From contig CBDCME010000032.1 in the NCBI GenBank assembly GCA_965218865.1, forward strand, positions 1 through 64,000: 64,000 bases of DNA. The letters are read 5' to 3'. Shown in pieces: positions 52,971-61,157 of the stretch. The translations under genes and the position numbers were made by a program. The notes beneath the pieces were generated by a model. It ran no database searches and had not been told where the DNA came from. It saw nothing but the letters and a program-made list of their open reading frames with translations. Source of the DNA: CBDCME01 sp965218865 (GTDB taxonomy: Bacteria > Pseudomonadota > Alphaproteobacteria > JAAXGF01). Position 1 is the first letter of the stretch. Every line of letters begins with the position of its first letter.

Positions 52971-54175
52971 GTGAGCGCCTTCTCGAATACCCGGTAGGTC
53001 TTATAGGGCACCGCGCCCCCAGCTTCGATAACCCGCCGCATCGAAACATTGTCCTCGAGAACCCACGACAACTCCGCGTGGCTGTACCCTCGCGCCCGCA
53101 GAGCCTCGTGGATTCTCTTGATGACGGCAAAGACCAGCGCCGCGCCCAACGGGGTTCCCTGATATCGCTTGCGCACGCCCAGGAGCGGCAACCGCGAGGT
53201 CCGCAGTTTGCGGGCCTTGAGGCGATAAAGAAGTTTCGCCCATCCGAAGGGAAAGAGCGATCCGTTCAGATCGGCGATGGCTTCGTTCAGGTTCGGCAAA
53301 CTGACGGCGAAGGCCGCCGCCGCGTCGTCCACCTCCGCGATCCAGACGAACTCCTCCTCGATCAGGGGTTTGAGATCGTCGGCGACCCTTGCCGCTTTGG
53401 CCGCGTCGAAGGGTACGAAGCCCCAGTTATCCGACCAGGCGTCGTCGAAGATATCGAGAATCGTCCCGAGGTCGTCTTGGTAGTGGGACTTGCGCAATTT
53501 GCGCACACGCACGTTCGATTCGTCCGCGAGTCGATCGACCATGATCCGCGCCGAACGCGGCAGGGGATCGGTTCCAACGCGGAAGTCATAGGCGATGAGA
53601 TCCTTGGCCTTGACGTACCCCCGTTCGGTTATGCGCCGGGCGTAATACGGGCGCGCGTGGCCCATCAGAATCGACGGTGGGGTTTCGAAACCGTCGACCA
53701 ATAGCCCGGATTCGTCGTTGATCGAAAAGCTGAAGGGTCCCCGGGCGCGGCGCATGCCTTTCTCACGGAGCCAACTCTCCGCGGTATCGAATAGGGCCGC
53801 GAAGGTCGCGGCGTCGTCCTCGGATTCAAGAAATCCGAAGTGTCCCGTGCCATCCCGCCAGCGCGCCAGGGACGCCTGATCGATCTGGGCGCTGATTCGG
53901 CCCACCGCGCGGCCGGCCCGAAGCGCCAGCCATAAACCTGCCTCGGCGTGACGGAAATAGGGGTTGTGCGCTGGGTCCAGATGGCGGCGCCGCTCGATGA
54001 CCAACGGCGGCACCCAGTTCGAATCGTCTCGGTAAATCGCCCAGGGGACCCGGATAAACCGGTCCACGTCGGTCCCCCCGTGAACCGGGACGACACGCGG
54101 CCGCTGGTTGGAATTCTGCTCGGGGATCGGATTATCGGGAACGCGCCAAAGACCGGAGACGTCAAAGGCGACCAT
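52967..54175 (-). CDS. Bacterial ceramide synthase-like N-acyltransferase (bCerS family)
   Basis: 402 residues of the GNAT-like family exemplified by the Caulobacter ceramide synthase, which N-acylates the long-chain base (or its keto form). Typical segments: VDRFIRVPWAIYRDDSNWVP, PLVIERRRHLDPAHNPYFRH, AEAGLWLALRAGRAVGRISA, GFLESEDDAATFAALFDTAE, MRRARGPFSFSINDESGLLV, and a C-terminal GNAT lobe with GTPLGAALVFAVIKRIHEAL and HAELSWVLEDNVSMRRVIEA. The start overlaps the upstream hydroxylase gene by 14 bases, and its stop overlaps the nucleotidyltransferase start. Assignment rests on family memory plus the nearby spt and acp genes. Confidence 0.75.
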   Translation of the reverse strand: MVAFDVSGLWRVPDNPIPEQNSNQRPRVVPVHGGTDVDRFIRVPWAIYRDDSNWVPPLVIERRRHLDPAHNPYFRHAEAGLWLALRAGRAVGRISAQIDQASLARWRDGTGHFGFLESEDDAATFAALFDTAESWLREKGMRRARGPFSFSINDESGLLVDGFETPPSILMGHARPYYARRITERGYVKAKDLIAYDFRVGTDPLPRSARIMVDRLADESNVRVRKLRKSHYQDDLGTILDIFDDAWSDNWGFVPFDAAKAARVADDLKPLIEEEFVWIAEVDDAAAAFAVSLPNLNEAIADLNGSLFPFGWAKLLYRLKARKLRTSRLPLLGVRKRYQGTPLGAALVFAVIKRIHEALRARGYSHAELSWVLEDNVSMRRVIEAGGAVPYKTYRVFEKALT

Positions 54176-54965
54176 GTTCCCTCTTCATGGCAAGGCCCCG
54201 ACGATCGTCACGTGTCAACGCCGCGACCCACGGGTAACGGGTACATTCAGCACCGGTGTATCCCAGGTTGCGGACCGTTTGGCTGCGGCGAACCAGTCGC
54301 GGCCGCGCGTAATATGTCGCCAGAATACGATCGCAGAGAAAATTCGTGATTCCGAAATTTCCCTGTTCGTTATGGTAATGATGGGCGAGATGAAGGCCCT
54401 TGATCCGTTGCAGGAACCGCAATCTGGGCCGATACGACAAGTGCTGTATGCAGTGGCAGAATTCGTAGAAGCAGGTGGTCCCGAGACCGGTTGCGAAGGC
54501 CGCGGCGGCAGCCGCCGGACCACCGATCAGCCATCCCAGCGAGACGGTAACGACGAAGATCGTCGACAAGGTCGTGTGGAGGCCGCCGAAAAGAACCGCC
54601 AGATCGTCGGGATTCTGATGGTGATCATAATGAACCCGCTTCCACAGCGCCGCCGTGCGGGGCGATTTGTACAACCATCGTCCATGCAATACGAAGCGAT
54701 GCAGGAGATACCAGACGACGGGATAAACGAGAATCGCGACGAGTACCGCAACAAGAACCGATAATGGATTGTTCATCAAGAAGACCGAGATCGTTCCGGT
54801 CAACAAGATCAAAAATATATAAGCCTGAATGGCCGGATACGTGAAATACGCGCCCCACAGGTCACGCAAATTCATCTTGTTGAGCAGGTATTTTTGAGCG
54901 CACCACCTCCGGTATCCTGGAAATATCCGTTCCACGTACCGAACCATCGCGGAATCCCATCTCAC
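54162..54965 (-). CDS. Fatty acid hydroxylase / sterol desaturase superfamily membrane protein
   Basis: 267 residues with several transmembrane helices and the eight-histidine di-iron pattern: LLHRFVLHGRWLY, RVHYDHHQNPDD, CFYEFCHCIQHLSY and LHLAHHYHNEQGNFGITN. Members hydroxylate or desaturate lipid chains at the membrane. Being translationally coupled to the ceramide-synthase-like gene, it most likely hydroxylates the sphingoid base or the N-linked fatty acid of ceramide (inference). Confidence 0.88.
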   Translation of the reverse strand: MRWDSAMVRYVERIFPGYRRWCAQKYLLNKMNLRDLWGAYFTYPAIQAYIFLILLTGTISVFLMNNPLSVLVAVLVAILVYPVVWYLLHRFVLHGRWLYKSPRTAALWKRVHYDHHQNPDDLAVLFGGLHTTLSTIFVVTVSLGWLIGGPAAAAAAFATGLGTTCFYEFCHCIQHLSYRPRLRFLQRIKGLHLAHHYHNEQGNFGITNFLCDRILATYYARPRLVRRSQTVRNLGYTGAECTRYPWVAALTRDDRRGLAMKREHGRL

Positions 54966-55075
54966 GCTCGTTCACCAATCGCGTCGAACGAGGATTCCCG
55001 CTCACACGATTTGGGGCATCCCTGGCAGGTGCCGCTCAACCACCAGGCAGGCACGAGGATACCACGTTTGTGAAT

Positions 55076-55552
55076 TCAGTGGCGAAGATCGATTTCTATC
55101 GTCGCCCCGTCGGGACCGACCTGGAAAGCGGCCTCCTCGTGCGTGGGGGGCGCGAAAAATGGACCGGGGTTGTTGGAGATTCCGAAGGGTTCCTCCGGGA
55201 GGCCCAGCCAATTCCTATCGAACTCCCGATTATCGTTCTTGTCGTGGTAGGCGACAACGGCGAAGACGCCGGGCATACGCACGGGCAAGCACACTTCCAC
55301 CTCGCCGAGCCGCGCGGGTTCCCGCACCCGAAGAAGCTTCTTGCCCTTCTTCAAGAATTCGCTCGGATCGTCACCGTGGAGATCGACCGTAATGCTGCCG
55401 GAATCGCTGCGAACATCCTTGACGACAAGACGAATAGCGTTGTCCCGTGTACTGCAACGATCCCCATACAAGCCCGCGTTGGCGACGGCAAAATAGGTCA
55501 CAAACAATAGTGCCGCCGCGAACACCGTAGACGTCATTTTCAAATTTTTCAT
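55076..55552 (-). CDS. DUF2141-like exported protein
   Basis: 158 residues from the ATG at 55552. Signal peptide MTSTVFAAALLFVTYFAVAN. The mature part contains VCLPVRMPGVFAVVAYHDKN and DNREFDRNWLGLPEEPFGIS, followed by NNPGPFFAPPTHEEAAFQV, the hallmark of DUF2141 (an extracytoplasmic beta-sandwich with a calcium-like DxNxD loop). The function is unknown. It lies 110 bases upstream of the hydroxylase gene in the same direction and may be co-transcribed with it. Confidence 0.8.
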   Translation of the reverse strand: MKNLKMTSTVFAAALLFVTYFAVANAGLYGDRCSTRDNAIRLVVKDVRSDSGSITVDLHGDDPSEFLKKGKKLLRVREPARLGEVEVCLPVRMPGVFAVVAYHDKNDNREFDRNWLGLPEEPFGISNNPGPFFAPPTHEEAAFQVGPDGATIEIDLRH

Positions 55553-55801
55553 CGTTTCCCTATCCCGAAGACAAGGACCATCCAGGGACGGTTTCACATA
55601 ACCGACACAAAAACATTTGTTTATTTCTAAATTGTGAACGCCCTCTTCAAGTGCAACGGTCTGCTTGTCTTTCCTCCCTCTGTCTACGAATCGCTTCAAC
55701 AACGATGGGACCCTGCGTGAAGTCGCAGCAAACCAGTCCGGGAAGCCTTCGCCGCACGAAATTAAACGTATCCCGTTGTTCGCGATTAATGTCAAGTACT
55801 A
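55553..55801. promoter_or_regulatory. Upstream region of the DUF2141-hydroxylase-bCerS-like operon
   Basis: About 250 AT-rich bases between the DUF2141 start and the IS630-like remnant. It presumably carries the operon promoter, now abutted by the IS. No clear boxes identified. Confidence 0.4.
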
Positions 55802-55886
55802 ATACCAACCGCCCTAGAGTTTGACTCGCGCAAAGGTTTACACGCTAGCTTTTGTGTGATTCAAGGTTGTTGGCAACAAGGGAGTG

Positions 55887-57348
55887 GGCAATGTACCGAC
55901 TGATGTTGAAAAAGTGAGGTAGGCGTCATTCGCCTGGAACCGTTAGGCTCTGGGTGTTGAATCCATCAAGGAGAACGACGCCATGACCAAGACTACACGG
56001 AACAGCCGCCTTTCGAAACTGTTGGAGATCCCGCTTCCGCTGTTGCCGCCGGCCTTGCCGGAGGCTTTTGATGATCTGCGCATGAGCGTGGATCGCTTTT
56101 GCCTGTTGGCCGGGGTGGAGACCCTGGGCGAGATGCTGGACGAGGATAGCGAGGTGCTCTGCGGAGCGCGCCACGCCCGCACGGCCGAGCGGCAGGGCCA
56201 TCGCTGGGGGACAACCCAGAGCGAGATTGCCTATCACGGGGGCAAGGTGAAGCTGACGCGCCCGCGGGTGCGCGATCTTGCGGGCAAGGAGATGAGCTTG
56301 CCGAGCTGGGAGTTGCTCTCGGACCCGGCGCTTTTGCAGTCCTGGGCGATGAACATCATGCTGCTTACGGTTTCGACCCGCAAGTACGCGCGCGCCGTGC
56401 GCCTGCCCGGCGAGGCCAGCGGCGACTTGCCGGCACGCGCGGGCGATGCGACCTCGAAGTCCGCGGTCTCGCGGCGCTTCGTGGCCATGACGCGCAAGAA
56501 GCTGAAGGCCTTCCTGGCCAGCGACCTTTCGGATCTCGATCTCCTGGTCATCCAGATCGACGGGCTGCACGTCGGCGATCACGTGTTGCTGGCAGCTATT
56601 GGCATCGACGGCGCGGGCGAGAAGCATGTTCTAGGCCTGGCCGAAGGTGCCACGGAGAATGCCGCCACGGTGCAGGCGCTGCTCGACAACCTGACCGCCC
56701 GCGGCCTCGACCCGGAAGTGCCCCGGCTCTTCATCGTCGACGGCGCCAAGGCGCTCTCCAAGGCGATCAAGCGGACCTTCGGGCCGGTGGCCGCCCTCCA
56801 GCGCTGCCAGGTCCACAAGGGCCGCAACATCATCGAGCGCCTCGACGAAAGCCTTCATGCCGGCGTCAAGAAGGCGCTCAGGCAAGCCTGGGACCAAGAC
56901 GATGCCGAGAAAGCCGAACGCCTCATGAAGAACCTGGCGCGCCGCCTGGAGACCGAGGCCCCCGGCGTTTCGGCTTCCATCCTGGAGGGCCTGGATGAGA
57001 TCCTCACCGTGATCCGCTTTGGCCTGACGCCCAAGCTCAGGCGCTCCTTGGCCTGCACCAACGCCATCGAGAATGCCTTGGGAACGGTCAGGATGGTGCA
57101 GCACAATGTCAAGCGCTGGCGCAACGCCGAGATGGCCTTGCGATGGACCGCCGCCGGCCTCCTGGAAGCCCAAAAGACCTCCGTCGCCTCAAGGCCTACC
57201 GGCAACTCCCCATCCTCAGAGCTGCCCTCGAGGATCACGTGAAAAAGGCAAAAGCGAAAAGCGCCATTGAAACCATCAAAGAGGCCGCCTGGCCTCGAAG
57301 CCCAACCATGCCTGCCTCGCCTTTTTCAACAGAGCATGGGACATCGCC
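55887..57348 (+). mobile_element. IS256-family insertion sequence, copy 2 (1462 bp)
   Basis: Ends GGCAATGTACC plus GATGTTGAAAAAGTG on the left and the matching inverted repeat ending GGGACATCGCC on the right. Same length as copy 1 at 31556-33017, opposite orientation. Confidence 0.9.
55983..57242 (+). CDS. IS256-family (Mutator-type) transposase
   Basis: 419 residues in the main frame, with IQIDGLHVGDHVLLAAIGID, PRLFIVDGAKALSKAIKRTF and LACTNAIENALGTVRMVQHN carrying the DDE acids. It differs from copy 1 at a handful of residues. As in copy 1, the proper family C-terminus (KDLRRLKAYRQLPILRAALE) lies in the -1 frame from about 57173. In this copy the TAG that ends that tail has become TGG, so the tail frame runs on into the IS630-like ORF B. 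Confidence 0.88.
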   Translation: MTKTTRNSRLSKLLEIPLPLLPPALPEAFDDLRMSVDRFCLLAGVETLGEMLDEDSEVLCGARHARTAERQGHRWGTTQSEIAYHGGKVKLTRPRVRDLAGKEMSLPSWELLSDPALLQSWAMNIMLLTVSTRKYARAVRLPGEASGDLPARAGDATSKSAVSRRFVAMTRKKLKAFLASDLSDLDLLVIQIDGLHVGDHVLLAAIGIDGAGEKHVLGLAEGATENAATVQALLDNLTARGLDPEVPRLFIVDGAKALSKAIKRTFGPVAALQRCQVHKGRNIIERLDESLHAGVKKALRQAWDQDDAEKAERLMKNLARRLETEAPGVSASILEGLDEILTVIRFGLTPKLRRSLACTNAIENALGTVRMVQHNVKRWRNAEMALRWTAAGLLEAQKTSVASRPTGNSPSSELPSRIT

Positions 57349-57787
57349 GCGCCAGGTCAAGGACCTACGGACCTCTTCGGCGTATCTCTTCGGCGCCATC
57401 TGCCCCGAGCGCGGTGAGGGCGCGGCGCTGGTCATGCCGCGCGCCAATACTGAAGCCATGGACCTGCATCTCGAGGAAATCAGCCGGGCCGTTGCCCCAA
57501 ACGCCCATGCCGTCGTGCTGCTCGACCAAGCCGCATGGCACACCACTGCCAAACTCGGCATCCCGGAGAACATCTCCCTCGTGCCTTTGCCACCCAAGTC
57601 CCCGGAGCTCAATCCCGCCGAAAATGTCTGGCAATACCTCCGCCAGAACTGGCTCTCCAATCGTGTCTTCGACTCCTATGAAGCCATCGTTGAGGCCTCT
57701 TGCCAAGCCTGGAACAACCTGACCGACCAACCTTGGAAGATCATGTCCATCGGCCTCAGAGCGTGGGCTCGCACAAGTCAATGTTAA
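57349..57787 (+). pseudogene. IS630-like ORF B remnant, in frame with the IS256 tail
   Basis: RQVKDLRTSSAYLFGAICPE through PKSPELNPAENVWQYLRQNW to the normal end, lacking the first catalytic Asp region. The -1 frame tail of the IS256 transposase enters it without a stop, so a chimeric open frame 57143-57787 exists. No evidence that it is expressed. Confidence 0.8.
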
Positions 57788-57913
57788 GGGCGGTTGGTAT
57801 AAGGTGCCGACGCGGCCCCGACCGAGCCAGTACCGAGCCACCGCCGGCACTAGAAAAGTCCTATTCTCGCTGGTTCAAGCGCGCTACACGTAGGAGCGAT
57901 TCGGAAAATCCAC

Positions 57914-59122
57914 ATGGCGGTCGCGAAACGCACAAGAATGATCCGCACCATAGACTTCTACATTCTGAGGAAGGTCCTGGTCCTCGCGGGCGCGATGACC
58001 GGCATTGCCTTGTTTGCCTTGCTGCTGGAGCGCCTCCTCCGCCTGCTCGACTTGGCCGCGCGCCCCAACCAGGTTCTGGTTTACGTCTCGCAGATGCTCG
58101 TCACTCTGATCCCCCACTATTTGGCGATCGCCCTGCCGGCGGCGTTCTTCCTGGCCGTACTGATGACCTTCGGTCGCCTGCAAAGAGATAACGAAATCGC
58201 TGTTTTGACCGCGTCGGGGCTGGGACTTCACCGGCTGATGGCGCCCGTACTCGCGCTGGGCGTCATCCTGGTCGTCATCGCCGGTCTTATCGCCGGCTAC
58301 CTACAGCCGTTCGGGCGTTACGCGTATCGTTCGCTTGTCCACGCGGTCGAGCACGCGTCGCTGAGCGCCGCCATAAACGAGGGAACCTTCGTCCACGTCG
58401 GCGACATGACCTTCTTCGCCGATCGCTTCTCCCAGTCAAGCGGCGGTCTGGCGAACGTGTTCGTCCATGAGGAACGGGAAGACCAGTCGTTCACGACGAC
58501 GGCCACGATGGGCACTCTGCGCGGCGCTGTCGGCGGCCCGGGATCGATCCTCACCCTGAGGGACGGGACGCGCGTCGGTTTCCACGCCGACGGAAGAATC
58601 GACCGAGCCGTCGCCTTCGGAGAATTTCGTTGGCCAATCGGAACCGACTCCGAGACGGGGTTCCGATCCCGCGGCAAGGACGAAAGGGAACTGACCCTCC
58701 CCGAGCTCTGGGAGGCCAGGGATTCACCTCCCCGAAAAGCGACCGTGGCGGAAGTGACGGCGGAATTTCACGCCCGCCTCGCGCGTGCCGCGACGATCAT
58801 TGTCCTTCCCCTTCTCGCGGTTCCCCTGGCCTTGCTCGGCGGACGCGGAAGCCAGACCTTCGGCGTCGCCGCGGGGGTCACGGTACTGGTCGTTTTCGAG
58901 GAATCATTACGCTTCGGCGAAGCTTTGACGTCGCTTGGTCGGGCCCCGGCCTGGCTCGGCGTTTGGCTGCCCTTCCTCACCCTCTTGGCGATCAGCCTCT
59001 TGCTATCGTTCAGGGCCGTATTCCGGATTCCACGGCAACCGCTCGATCGCGGACTGTTCGAGAGCCTGGCCCATGGCTTGCGCCTTACCGGCCTCCTCAA
59101 GCCCAAGAGCCGGCCCACATAA
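57914..59122 (+). CDS. lptF: LptF-like permease of an LPS/lipid exporter
   Basis: 402 residues. LptF and LptG form the membrane part of the LptB2FG ABC exporter that pulls LPS from the inner membrane toward the periplasmic bridge. Layout: helices at about 17-40, 62-85 and 105-130; a periplasmic beta-jellyroll (about 140-290, including INEGTFVHVGDMTFFADRFS); then three C-terminal helices from about 300. N-terminal RTIDFYILRKVLVLAGAMTG and LTASGLGLHRLMAPVLALGV are family-like. It begins a four-gene run (lptF, lptG, ceramide-kinase-like, Tam41-like). In most alphaproteobacteria lptFG sits with lptD/surA; here it accompanies sphingolipid genes. Confidence 0.88.
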   Translation: MAVAKRTRMIRTIDFYILRKVLVLAGAMTGIALFALLLERLLRLLDLAARPNQVLVYVSQMLVTLIPHYLAIALPAAFFLAVLMTFGRLQRDNEIAVLTASGLGLHRLMAPVLALGVILVVIAGLIAGYLQPFGRYAYRSLVHAVEHASLSAAINEGTFVHVGDMTFFADRFSQSSGGLANVFVHEEREDQSFTTTATMGTLRGAVGGPGSILTLRDGTRVGFHADGRIDRAVAFGEFRWPIGTDSETGFRSRGKDERELTLPELWEARDSPPRKATVAEVTAEFHARLARAATIIVLPLLAVPLALLGGRGSQTFGVAAGVTVLVVFEESLRFGEALTSLGRAPAWLGVWLPFLTLLAISLLLSFRAVFRIPRQPLDRGLFESLAHGLRLTGLLKPKSRPT

Positions 59123-60207
59123 TGTCGGTTCTCAGCCGCTATTTGACGCGTCTTTTCATGACCCGGTTTTGGGGCCTCTTGCTCGGCCTCGCGGCCTTGG
59201 TGATCATCCTCGACCTTCTTTCCCACGGCGACGAACTGATCCGTACCGAGACGAGCATCCTGCAGCCGTTCCTCCGGTACATGGGCCTCAGAACGCCCGA
59301 AATCCTGACCCAGCTCTTCCCTTTCGCCGTTCTTCTCGCCGCCTTGCTGACCCTCATGGGACTCATCCGCGCCAGCGAAATGGCGGCCCTACTGGCGGCG
59401 GGAGTATCCCAAGCGCGGCTGATGATCGCGCTCGTCCCCGCCGCCGTGTCTATCGCCGCCGTGCAAGTTGTGATCGAGCACCAGGTGCTACCCTCGGCGG
59501 TACGCGAACTGCGTGCCTGGGGAGTCGGTGATTACGACCTCGAAATGGCCCGCGACAAACGGGGATCGACCTGGTTGCGCCAGGGACGGGACGTCATACG
59601 AATGGCTCTTGGGAACGGCGGAGATCAGCTCCCGGGAATGACCATTTTTCGCCGCGACGAAAAAGGAAACCTGATCGAACGAATCGACGCCCGTGGGGCC
59701 ACTTTCGACTCGGGTAGTTGGACCCTCGAAGAGGTGACGCGCGCCCAAATCGATACCGGCGATTCGATGCGTATCGATCGCATGCTTTGGGACACGGATT
59801 TTAACCGGGAGGAACTCCATCTGCTTACGGCCCATCCCCGCGAAATGTCGCTCGCCACGTTGACGCGTCTCGTCGCCATGGCGGAGTTCGGGACTCAACC
59901 GCGCTACTTGTACGAGCTTTGGCTGCAAAAAAAGATCGAGCGGCCCGCCGTGACGGTATTGATGATTCTATTGTCGGTCCCGCTCGTGCAACATTTTCAT
60001 CGCCGGGTGGGGTTCGGTTGGATGCTCGCGGCCGGGGTAGGGTTGGGCTTTCTGTATTGGATTTTCGACGGCCTACTCCTGAGCACCGGCGAGGCGGGAC
60101 TGTTGCCGCCGCTGCTGGCGGCGTGGACTCCGGCGCTCGTGTTCACGGCGATCGGGTTGTCGATTGCCGTCTGGAACGAACAACGACGAGGCTTTTCGGG
60201 GAAGTGA
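59122..60207 (+). CDS. lptG: LptG-like permease of an LPS/lipid exporter
   Basis: 361 residues, ATG overlapping the lptF stop (TAATG). N-terminal helices with SRYLTRLFMTRFWGLLLGLA, coupling region LIRASEMAALLAAGVSQARL, periplasmic domain about residues 110-250 (EKGNLIERIDARGATFDSGS, WTLEEVTRAQIDTGDSMRID), and C-terminal helices (VTVLMILLSVPLVQHF, FGWMLAAGVGLGFLYWIFDG). Partner of LptF. The GTG of the kinase-like gene overlaps its stop, so transport and lipid phosphorylation are co-translated. Confidence 0.88.
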   Translation: MSVLSRYLTRLFMTRFWGLLLGLAALVIILDLLSHGDELIRTETSILQPFLRYMGLRTPEILTQLFPFAVLLAALLTLMGLIRASEMAALLAAGVSQARLMIALVPAAVSIAAVQVVIEHQVLPSAVRELRAWGVGDYDLEMARDKRGSTWLRQGRDVIRMALGNGGDQLPGMTIFRRDEKGNLIERIDARGATFDSGSWTLEEVTRAQIDTGDSMRIDRMLWDTDFNREELHLLTAHPREMSLATLTRLVAMAEFGTQPRYLYELWLQKKIERPAVTVLMILLSVPLVQHFHRRVGFGWMLAAGVGLGFLYWIFDGLLLSTGEAGLLPPLLAAWTPALVFTAIGLSIAVWNEQRRGFSGK

Positions 60208-61151
60208 GAATCGGCCTCATCAGCAATACGCTCAGCGAGCGCAACAAGCGCGGAATTCCGCGCGACGCGCGGGACGTCGTGAAGCGCGGAGGAATTATTC
60301 ACGAGACCCTCGACGGCGTATCCGACCTGGCCTCTGTTTTGCGCGGCTTCGCGGAAGCCGAGATCGATTTGATCGCGATCAACGGGGGCGATGGAACCGT
60401 GTCCGCGATACTGACGGAAATTTTCGAGACAAAACCGTTCGCCTCGCCGCCGACCCTTGCCTTGATCGCCCGCGGCATGACCAACATGACGGCGGGCGAC
60501 GTCGGTCTTCGAGGCGCCATCGGCAAGGCGTTGACCCGTTTGATAACGCGGGCCGACGACAACGGCGTCCGAGTCGCCGAACGAAATGTCATTCGCGTTG
60601 CGACGGCGCCCGGTGAAAGGCCCCACTATGGCATGTTTTTCGGTACGGCTGCGATTTGTCGCGCCATCCGCCTGTGTCGACAACGGGTCCATTCCATGGG
60701 CCTGAGCGCATCCCCCGCTGTCACCATTACCCTCGCCTATCTAATCGTCCGCGGCCTGTTCGGGAGCGACGACGACGTTTTTCGGGGCGATTCGATCAAC
60801 ATGCGGTTCGACGACGGCCACATCGAAAACAGCGTACAGCTGTTGGCGCTGGTGACGACATTGGACCGTCTCGTCCTCGGCTCGCGACCGTTTTGGGGCC
60901 AGGGAACCGGTGCCCTGCGATTTACCCGCATCGCCTACCCCGCGCCCAATCTGGCATCGTCGGCCCGCCGGATATTGTTCGGCGGCGCTGAACGCGACTT
61001 GCCACCCGAGCGTTACATGAGCCGCAACGTGGACGGCGTATCATTCGAGATGAGCTGCCCATTTACCATCGACGGCGAGTTCTTCGAACCCCAACCCGGA
61101 ACGCCGGTAATTCTGAGCACCGGTGGCCGGGTGCGTTTCCTCCAATGCTGA
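60204..61151 (+). CDS. Diacylglycerol/ceramide kinase-like lipid kinase
   Basis: 315 residues from the GTG at 60204 (VRIGLISNTLSERNKRGIPR). The DAGK catalytic domain shows the nucleotide loop LIAINGGDGTVSAILTEIFE and the small-domain return strand CPFTIDGEFFEPQPGTPVIL with the conserved DGE. Family members phosphorylate diacylglycerol, sphingosine or ceramide. Caulobacter has a ceramide kinase (CpgB) of this type in its ceramide locus, and with spt, acp and the bCerS-like gene in this window, ceramide is the likelier substrate (inference). It overlaps lptG by four bases and is followed after six bases by the Tam41-like gene. Confidence 0.75.
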   Translation: MRIGLISNTLSERNKRGIPRDARDVVKRGGIIHETLDGVSDLASVLRGFAEAEIDLIAINGGDGTVSAILTEIFETKPFASPPTLALIARGMTNMTAGDVGLRGAIGKALTRLITRADDNGVRVAERNVIRVATAPGERPHYGMFFGTAAICRAIRLCRQRVHSMGLSASPAVTITLAYLIVRGLFGSDDDVFRGDSINMRFDDGHIENSVQLLALVTTLDRLVLGSRPFWGQGTGALRFTRIAYPAPNLASSARRILFGGAERDLPPERYMSRNVDGVSFEMSCPFTIDGEFFEPQPGTPVILSTGGRVRFLQC

Positions 61152-61157
61152 AACGGC

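Larger units (their letters stand above)
55802..57800 (+). mobile_element. IS630-like type b, copy 5, deleted and interrupted by IS256
   Basis: The left end (55802-55886, starting ATACCAACCGCCC) and the right part (57349-57800, ending GGGCGGTTGGTAT) belong to the IS630-like element. Between them lies a complete IS256 copy, and about 630 bases of the IS630-like element (ORF A and the start of ORF B) are missing. It separates the minus-strand bCerS-like operon from lptF. Confidence 0.88.
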
